From contig SCFE01000073.1 in the NCBI GenBank assembly GCA_004352715.1, forward strand, positions 198,219 to 262,218: a DNA stretch of 64,000 bases, read 5' to 3'. The notes beneath the pieces are model-generated. The model made no database searches. It had not been told where the DNA came from and saw nothing but the letters and a program-made list of their open reading frames with translations. Source of the DNA: Hofstenia miamia. Lineage: Eukaryota > Xenacoelomorpha > Acoela. Position numbers and translations under genes: made by a program. Within the stretch, counting starts at the first letter, position 1, and each line of letters begins with the position of its first letter. Positions 58,610-64,000 of the stretch are shown here, piece after piece.

Positions 58610-60303
58610 ATGAAATTTGCTCTTCTACTTCGGTACACGTCATTACCAGCATACAAATTGGTGTCTACAATTGCAAAATTGCCACATCCGCGAACATTGC
58701 GGAAACTTTGCTCCGGGAAAGTCGATATTTATGAAATGCTGAAGAAATTATTATCAACAGAATGTGTTTCTCCGGATTGCATTATAATGATTGACGAAAT
58801 GTTTCTTCAAGAAGATGTTACATATGATCAATTGGAATGTGTTGGAATTGATGAAAGTAAATGCTTATACAAAAATGTTGTTTGTTTTAATTTCATAACT
58901 GTTGGATCACCATTTGTCGTCGCTGCTGTTCCTATTATTCAACTCAGTTCTGAACTTATTTTTGATAAGCTGAAAGAAATTTTTAAACAACTGCATTCTA
59001 GTTCTTTTAAAGTGCGGGGTATCTCTTGTGATAATCATTCTACAAACATTTCTTTATTTTGCAAGATGTTTGAAAATTATAGTCTATTTGGTGGATCACC
59101 AAAATACATATGCAGAAATCCATTCTCTGAATCATCAGCTATTCATCTAATGTTTGATGCATGCCATATTTTGAAAAATATCCGGAACAACCTAGTGAAA
59201 CTAAAATCAGTGTTATTTCTAGCTTTTGAATATTCTCTGGATGTGTGGAATTTAAAATTACCTGAAAATTCAGTTTTTTCTTACCAAAAATTACTTATTG
59301 ACGTTTATAATGTTGAATCTGGCTTACTTTTAAAGAAAGCTCCAAAGTTAACATACCGGGTCCTACATCCTGAAAAAGACAAGCAATCTGTGATTTATGC
59401 CGTTAATTCTTTTGATATACGTAATTCTATTGTCCGTCGTCTTTATTTAAGGAAGATACTGTTGCACAAAGCACAGCTGAAATTTTGAAAATATTTTATG
59501 TTTGTTGGAATGTGGTGAATGCACATAATCCAACTCATCCATTAAGAATAGCAAATGGTATACATAGAGAAGATTCAAAAATTGATTTCTTAAAATATTT
59601 TGCGCACTGGGTTGCTTGCTGGGACCATTTACCAAGACATGGTTTTACAAAACAAACACGGGATGCTTTGGTTTTTTCGTCAAACTCTATGGCTTCACTT
59701 AGTAATATTCTGCTCAATGATGGACATGAATTCGTTCTAACCACTTCTTTTACGACAGATGCGTTGGAGAGAAGATACGGGCAATACAGGCAAATATCAG
59801 GTGGCAGGTTCTTGGTTTCACTGCACAATGTGAATCAATCTGAAAAAATCTTAAAAATGGTTAGCATGCTGGATAATATAGGTGTTGATGCAATGAAAAG
59901 CACAATTCTAACTTCGCCAATATGCAGCATTCCCCTTGAATCCGCTTTAAGTCTTTCAGCTGATGAAGAAGATGTTATATGTTATATTTCTGGCTACATA
60001 ATGACGAAATTACCAATTTGTGAAAAATGTAAAATTTTACATGATTCTGATTCAAATGATTCACCAACAACTTATTACGATGCTGTTAATCGCGGAGGAC
60101 TTACTTTGCCACCTCGGAGTTTATTTAACGTTATTAAAACAATTTTCGAAATTCTGTTATCTAACGTTGACAATATTATTACTGTAAAAAATATAAATTT
60201 GAGTCAAAGCATTGTACGAAGTCTTGAACACAAATGTTCCTTTGCAGATATGTTTTGTCAAGAGTTTCGTTTGTTAAAACATTTAAGTTTAAAAAATAAA
60301 TAG
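58610..60303 (+). pseudogene. P-like/THAP9-like transposase catalytic region with one frameshift
   Basis: The order of blocks fits P/THAP9 transposases: FALLLRYTSLPAYKLV, LPHPRTLRKLCSG, IIMIDEMFLQEDVTYDQL (first catalytic Asp region), GISCDNHSTN (second), FDACHILKNIRNNL, then after a frame change TTSFTTDALERRYGQYRQIS (third acidic block, LTxxFxxDALExxFGxxR-like), VICYISGYIMTKL, CEKCKIL and RGGLTLPPRSLF. The frame from 58610 ends at 59488. The correct continuation (EDTVAQSTAEILKIF) is in another phase, so one base is missing near 59440-59455. The second part runs to the stop at 60303. Apart from the stop in the finger and this shift, the gene is remarkably whole, so the insertion is probably recent. 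Confidence 0.9.
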
Positions 60304-60489
60304 TAATTTTTTTAAGTCTGTTCTAAATGTTTTTTAATCAAGTATTTAACACAATCTTACTAATGCAATTTATTTAATATCATTAATATTGCCAAAACAC
60401 CTATTTTAATGTTTTTAACTTTCCACCTCCTATTTCAAATGTGTGCTGCAGATGGCCTGGCCGAGTTTTAAGTAGGCCCTGATTGTGGC

Positions 60490-60691
60490 AAAACTCAAAG
60501 ATGAAGAACTGAACTGCCAAGTAGTTAGACAGAATTGGAATCTTTTAAGGAAAATTAAAATTGATAAATCTAAAGGTTTGTCGAATATCCCTACATGCAT
60601 TTATGTTCTCAACATCAAAGATAAGATATAAAGTATGACTACAAATGCTTCAAACAGTTTCAGTCTCAGTTTCTATAATTAGACAAGGCTA

Positions 60692-60723
<32 letters not shown>

Positions 60724-61669
60724 GAAAATCGTGAGTTACTAAAGCCTTGTTTAGAACATAAAACACAAAAAGTGCATGCAGGCGCAAAGACTTAATTACT
60801 TCAAACAACTTCCAAAAACAAAAAAAGCAAGGGCTGCCCTGATTTTGAATTATCACTAAGTAAAGTAATAATGTCCCATTTGGGATCCGGTTCTGGTATC
60901 ACATTAGTGGAAAGAAAATAATCGAAAAACAAACATACCAGGTGCAATAATTGAATTTCAACAAAAACCAATTGGATTTAGCATTTACAATTATATTATA
61001 TTTGGCATTTTAAGATTTGTTTTTTGAATATCTTCATTGATTATTCAAATTAAAAAAAATGCATAATCTTACAGGGTAATATTCAGCATGAAAAGTACCC
61101 ATTGTAACATTCATTTACCCAATACCTTTGTTGTTTAAGATCAGGTTTTAAAGCTACTTAAATACCTATAAAATATTCAGGCTTTGTATAGTTTTGGTTA
61201 TCTACATATATATGTAACCCCATTTTTGAGATACATTGTGTAAAATTTTTTGGTAATGATGTATATGTGGGTACATGTATGGATTATTAAGAAATTTCAA
61301 TATGCTAAATATGGCATATCTATGATTAAGATCGGGCAATTATTTACTGATCTTATGACACATTTGGAAGACATTTATTTCAAAGGGACACATTTGCAAT
61401 AGCCTTAAATTTCTATTGAAAAAAATTTATATAAGCCCCTATTTTAGTATTTTTTGGTACATTGCTTAGCTTCAATCTAATTTTTTCATAGACTTGTTCT
61501 TAGATTTATTGCCAAAAAATTACAAGTTTTTTTATTCTCTCAAATGTAAAAATCAATTCGCTTTTTCTATTTGATTTTTAGATAAATAGAATGATATATT
61601 TGATTTCGAACCCCGGATATGCTATGCATAACCAAACTACATTGTAGATAACATTTTTATTACTATATA
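60490..61669. other. Non-coding after the P-like element, with (TA)n tract
   Basis: The first about 75 bp (to 60562) complete copy 2 of the segmental duplication. A TA tract lies at 60691-60719. No third EGF exon was found here. Confidence 0.5.
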
Positions 61670-62841
61670 CAGTTCTGGTGAAAAGTTTTATGCTAATTGC
61701 TGGAAACTTCGTAAAATTCCTGGAATTCTCAATTTTTTCTTAGAATTTACAACAAATTCATTTAGCCAATCAAATTTAACACAACACAATACATTTTCAC
61801 TGAAAAAGCACTATCATTATAGTTTGAAATATGGTCCATGATAGTGAAATTTCACCAACAAAGCGTGCTCAAATTCATATTTTGTAAGAGGAGGGGTACA
61901 ATTATCGCGCTATAGCTGTTAGAATGAGCGTGTCAGTATCTTCAGTATCCAGAAGTGTTACTCGCTATCAGAAACTGAAACATTTTACCTCTTGCAAGCG
62001 GTCTGGAAGACCAAAAGTGACAACTCCTCAGAGTTACCGTCTCATTCACCGTTACGTCGTCAGTCAACCATTCTCTTCATCTTCTAACCCTATACCAACA
62101 CTACACCCCTGAGATGTGGAAATCAAGTAATGTTTTGTGACGAATCCAAGATTTGCCAGTTTAGATCATATCGGCCACACCTTCGATCACCAAGAAACCA
62201 AAGATTCAACACACGTTACACGCAACAAACTCTCCGCTCAGCATCTTCTGTGATGATTTGGGGTGCTATAAATGCGAATGGGCGTGCTGGTCTGCATTTT
62301 GTTCCTCACAACGAAATACTCACAGCCAATGCCTACCTCAAAATAATTCAGGAGAAAGTTCCCATGTTTATGCAGCTTCGCGCAACATTTGTGCTACAAC
62401 AAGATGGTGCTCCTTGCCACAGCGCCAAAGTTGTGAAACAGTGGATTACATCACAAGACTTTCGGCTGTTTGAGAACTGGCCGGAAAACTCCCCAGACCT
62501 CAACGTCATAGAAAATTGCTAGCATCACATCAAAAACTGTCTGAGGAAGCGCCAATGCACATCACCCGACGATCTGAAGGAGCAAATTAATGTGGTATGG
62601 TGCACAGAGATTACTGATAATTATTGTAGAAAGCTGGTCAAGTCAATGTCAAATCGCATTGCTGCGTGGTTGGCCAATAATGGTGGACATACAAAATATT
62701 AGTGAGTTTCGTTGAATTAACTACATACTTTCTACACGGTGTTATCATATTGTTTCTACATTGTGTTATTATATTGTTTTTAGTGTAAAATACAAAAATT
62801 TCTAAATTTGGAATGTTTTGCCAAACTTTTGGCCAGTACAG
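61670..62841 (+). mobile_element. Tc1-type transposon, 1172 bp
   Basis: The left end reads CAGTTCTGGTGAAAAGTTTT. The right end in reverse complement reads CTGTACTGGCCAAAAGTTTG. The similarity is imperfect but of the usual Tc1 form (CAGTxCTGGCCAAAAGTTT). TA borders the left end (61668-61669) and the right end runs into a (TA)n tract. It contains the transposase remnant at 61832-62700. Confidence 0.85.
61832..62700 (+). pseudogene. Tc1 transposase, internally deleted
   Basis: The DNA-binding part has the region around MSVSVSSVSRSVTRYQKL, then the RSGRPKVTTP linker, and YRLIHRYVVSQPF. The frame then breaks and jumps to the catalytic core: VMFCDESKICQF (first Asp), SVMIWGAINANGRAGL, VLQQDGAPCHSA (second Asp) and WPENSPDLNVIENC (the D34E block with the final Glu). 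A TAG at 62520-62522 replaces the expected Trp codon after IENC. The normal C-terminus (IKNCLRKRQ, VKSMSNRIAAWLANNGGHTK, then Y) follows in frame. Roughly 60-80 residues between the two parts are missing. Inactive. Confidence 0.88.
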
Positions 62842-63860
62842 TATATATATATATATATATNNNNNNNNNNNNNNNNNNNNNNNNNNNNNNNNNNNNNNNN
62901 NNNNNNNNNNNNNNNNNNNNNNNNNNNNNNNNNNNNNNNNNNNNNNNNNNNNNNNNNNNNNNNNNNNNNNNNNNNNNNNNNNNNNNNNNNNNNNNNNNNN
63001 NNNNNNNNNNNNNNNNNNNNNNNNNNNNNNNNNNNNNNNNNNNNNNNNNNNNNNNNNNNNNNNNNNNNNNNNNNNNNNNNNNNNNNNNNNNNNNNNNNNN
63101 NNNNNNNNNNNNNNNNNNNNNNNNNNNNNNNNNNNNNNNNNNNNNNNNNNNNNNNNNNNNNNNNNNNNNNNNNNNNNNNNNNNNNNNNNNNNNNNNNNNN
63201 NNNNNNNNNNNNNNNNNNNNNNNNNNNNNNNNNNNNNNNNNNNNNNNNNNNNNNNNNNNNNNNNNNNNNNNNNNNNNNNNNNNNNNNNNNNNNNNNNNNN
63301 NNNNNNNNNNNNNNNNNNNNNNNNNNNNNNNNNNNNNNNNNNNNNNNNNNNNNNNNNNNNNNNNNNNNNNNNNNNNNNNNNNNNNNNNNNNNNNNNNNNN
63401 NNNNNNNNNNNNNNNNNNNNNNNNNNNNNNNNNNNNNNNNNNNNNNNNNNNNNNNNNNNNNNNNNNNNNNNNNNNNNNNNNNNNNNNNNNNNNNNNNNNN
63501 NNNNNNNNNNNNNNNNNNNNNNNNNNNNNNNNNNNNNNNNNNNNNNNNNNNNNNNNNNNNNNNNNNNNNNNNNNNNNNNNNNNNNNNNNNNNNNNNNNNN
63601 NNNNNNNNNNNNNNNNNNNNNNNNNNNNNNNNNNNNNNNNNNNNNNNNNNNNNNNNNNNNNNNNNNNNNNNNNNNNNNNNNNNNNNNNNNNNNNNNNNNN
63701 NNNNNNNNNNNNNNNNNNNNNNNNNNNNNNNNNNNNNNNNNNNNNNNNNNNNNNNNNNNNNNNNNNNNNNNNNNNNNNNNNNNNNNNNNNNNNNNNNNNN
63801 NNNNNNNNNNNNNNNNNNNNNNNNNNNNNNNNNNNNNNNNNNNNNNNNNNNNNNNNNNNN
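62842..63860. other. (TA)n tract running into a 1000-N gap
   Basis: About 19 bp of TA, then exactly 1000 Ns (62861-63860). The round size suggests a placeholder or an estimated gap. Confidence 0.98.
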
Positions 63861-64000
63861 AGATTACCAGAGAGATGGTCACTGATCCTAGTTACGAAAT
63901 GAAAGAAAGAAATCGTATATTTATAAAAACATCCATTAGTTATTAAAATACTTTGTATAAAAAGGAATGAACTGGCGAGAATGTCGGCGTGATTTAAGGC
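63861..64000. other. Right edge, nothing recognised
   Basis: 140 bp of AT-rich DNA with no recognisable feature. Confidence 0.5.

Larger units (their letters stand above)
57139..60480 (+). mobile_element. P-element-like (THAP-type) DNA transposon, ~3.3 kb
   Basis: The terminal inverted repeats start AGGGCCTACTTAAAAC(A/T)CGG and continue CCAGGCCATCTGCAGCAC, with weaker similarity to AAATAGGAGG, about 57 bp in all. GATTGTGGC stands on both sides (57130-57138 and 60481-60489), consistent with the 8-bp duplication typical of P elements given one ambiguous base. Removing the element leaves a sequence that aligns with the intact copy at 54353-54375. The element carries one transposase gene in two pieces around a 647-N gap (57913-58559). 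Confidence 0.92.

Noticed and set aside
1-64000. A new multi-gene defence, biosynthetic or signalling system
   Set aside because: Named coding content is limited to two channel genes, EGF exons and transposons, with no co-oriented cluster of host genes.

Overview
The window is AT-rich invertebrate DNA: eukaryotic, intron-bearing and dense with transposons. No operons or bacterial signals were seen. It carries many long (TA)n tracts, relics of several transposon classes (Tc1/mariner, hAT, P-like/THAP, non-LTR), two DEG/ENaC channel genes and duplicated calcium-binding EGF exons. The mariner-like families and the TAA-targeted non-LTR element are common in protostomes, but the sequence alone does not fix the phylum.

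Layout: 0.3-2.3 kb is a ~2 kb inverted-repeat (non-autonomous transposon-like) unit. 6.1-8.05 kb is a 5'-truncated CR1/L2-like LINE on the minus strand with one frameshift. 8.75-10.3 kb is an intact DEG/ENaC gene on the minus strand. 10.9-13.35 kb holds a TA-flanked MITE and an internally deleted mariner. 13.4-18.9 kb is apparently gene-free. 19.0-23.7 kb contains a scaffolding artefact (an 844-bp duplicate contig between two single Ns), a 244-bp hAT MITE and a 1.08-kb non-autonomous hAT. 24.9-30.3 kb is a transposon graveyard: three decayed LINE fragments, an R4/Dong-like LINE end sitting in a TAA microsatellite, and a 1.3-kb degenerate mariner-like element. 30.3-38.7 kb is mostly non-coding. 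38.7-40.76 kb is a second DEG/ENaC gene, on the plus strand, whose sequence is artificially duplicated around one N. 42.4-44.1 kb has a palindromic element and a foldback-type element with tandemly repeated arms. 47.7-48.8 kb is another LINE. 50.7-51.2 kb is a mariner-derived MITE. 52.2-61 kb is a tandemly duplicated EGF-exon segment on the minus strand; one copy is interrupted by a 3.3-kb P-element-like transposon with a THAP domain. 61.67-62.84 kb is a Tc1 element, followed by a 1000-N gap.

The host genes that can be named are the two DEG/ENaC paralogues and the EGF-repeat gene. The paralogues share length, ASC cysteine pattern, selectivity-filter position and an apparent loss of the N-terminal His-Gly gating motif. 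They have no visible coding introns, and each has a splice acceptor just upstream of its ATG. No clearly new multi-gene system was found. The most notable items are this divergent channel pair, the dated P-like insertion (its empty site survives in the tandem duplicate), the TAA-targeted non-LTR element, the satellite-armed foldback element and three assembly artefacts that would mislead automatic annotation.
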